DNA of 64,000 nucleotides from Podaxis mareebaensis. Lineage: Eukaryota; Basidiomycota; Agaricomycetes; Agaricales; Agaricaceae. The notes under the pieces were generated by a model. It saw nothing but the letters and a program-made list of their open reading frames with translations, did no database searches and had not been told where the DNA came from. This document shows positions 63,676 through 64,000 of this stretch, in pieces. Location of the stretch: the NCBI GenBank assembly GCA_018524725.1, contig JAEUWP010000480.1, positions 1-64,000 on the forward strand, in the 5' to 3' direction. How positions within the stretch are numbered: position 1 is the first letter of the stretch; the number at the start of each line of letters is the position of its first letter. A program made the position numbers and the translations under genes.

Positions 63676-64000
63676 GGCTTGGTGACCATAGGATTCAAAG
63701 TAGAGATGAATTGCACATCACTTTTCTCACCTATATATAAGGAACCTAGGATTCGCCGATCCGAGTTTCGTATCCTATGAGAAACAGGACGTCAAACTAG
63801 GCATCAGCGGCGAATGCGGCCTATTTCCAAATAAGTCGAAGGGAGCCGCGAGAGGGAATGTACACATATTTTCGCCGGCGTATCGGATATTGTAAACAAC
63901 GGGGGGATGTCCTATTATTAGAAAGACACAGGAAGGCTTTGATGAGAATTTTTGTGAAGAGTAGAGTGAGTGGATGAATTCATACCTCGGGGCCTCGAAA
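63676..64000 (-). promoter_or_regulatory. Promoter of the Zn2Cys6 gene
   Basis: A TATATATA element (63732-63739, minus-strand TTATATATAG) lies about 60 bases before the start at 63675. The rest to the window edge shows no gene. Confidence 0.5.

Overview
The window is nuclear DNA of a filamentous basidiomycete, most likely an Agaricomycete. Genes on both strands are broken by many 45-65 nt GT-AG introns (a few GC-AG). They include an F-box gene, a Zn2Cys6 transcription factor, secreted GMC oxidoreductases and an S28 serine peptidase. There is no operon structure, and no tRNA, rRNA or CRISPR array was seen. Gene models below were spliced by eye; exon sums divisible by three and agreement between paralogues are the main support.

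1-2.3 kb looks like decayed transposable-element or intergenic DNA, with weak Ty1/copia RNase-H-like remnants. 2.3-18.9 kb is the most striking region. Three neighbouring genes (A, minus; B and C, plus) share a roughly 170-residue module that I do not recognise, each with three copies in series. A (586 aa) and B (618 aa) consist of little else. C (about 2,630 aa) carries the same part at its C-terminus, behind a ComEC-type metallo-beta-lactamase fold, a very long beta-rich region and an amphipathic helical stretch. A and B are divergently transcribed from one 0.84 kb region. This is the best candidate for an undescribed system.

19-33 kb is gene-poor. It holds a decayed Cys-rich fungal gene (21.1 kb), a Ser/Tyr/Pro-rich gene of the MTEYDYSP type (22.6 kb), a multi-pass membrane gene with a one-base frame break (26-27 kb) and a probable nuclear zinc-binding protein (28.5 kb). 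33-50 kb holds a protoglobin gene with a C-terminal hydrophobic tail, a Cys-rich secreted protein with a GPI-like tail, an F-box gene, three more members of the multi-pass membrane family, a second MTEYDYSP gene, and two small secreted proteins. One of these carries three WTG...VSI repeats and resembles a processed-peptide precursor.

50-64 kb is a secretory and degradative block on the minus strand: two tandem GMC oxidoreductases with signal peptides and GPI-like tails, an S28 serine carboxypeptidase, and a Zn2Cys6/Fungal_trans regulator. Whether that regulator controls its neighbours is not shown by the sequence.
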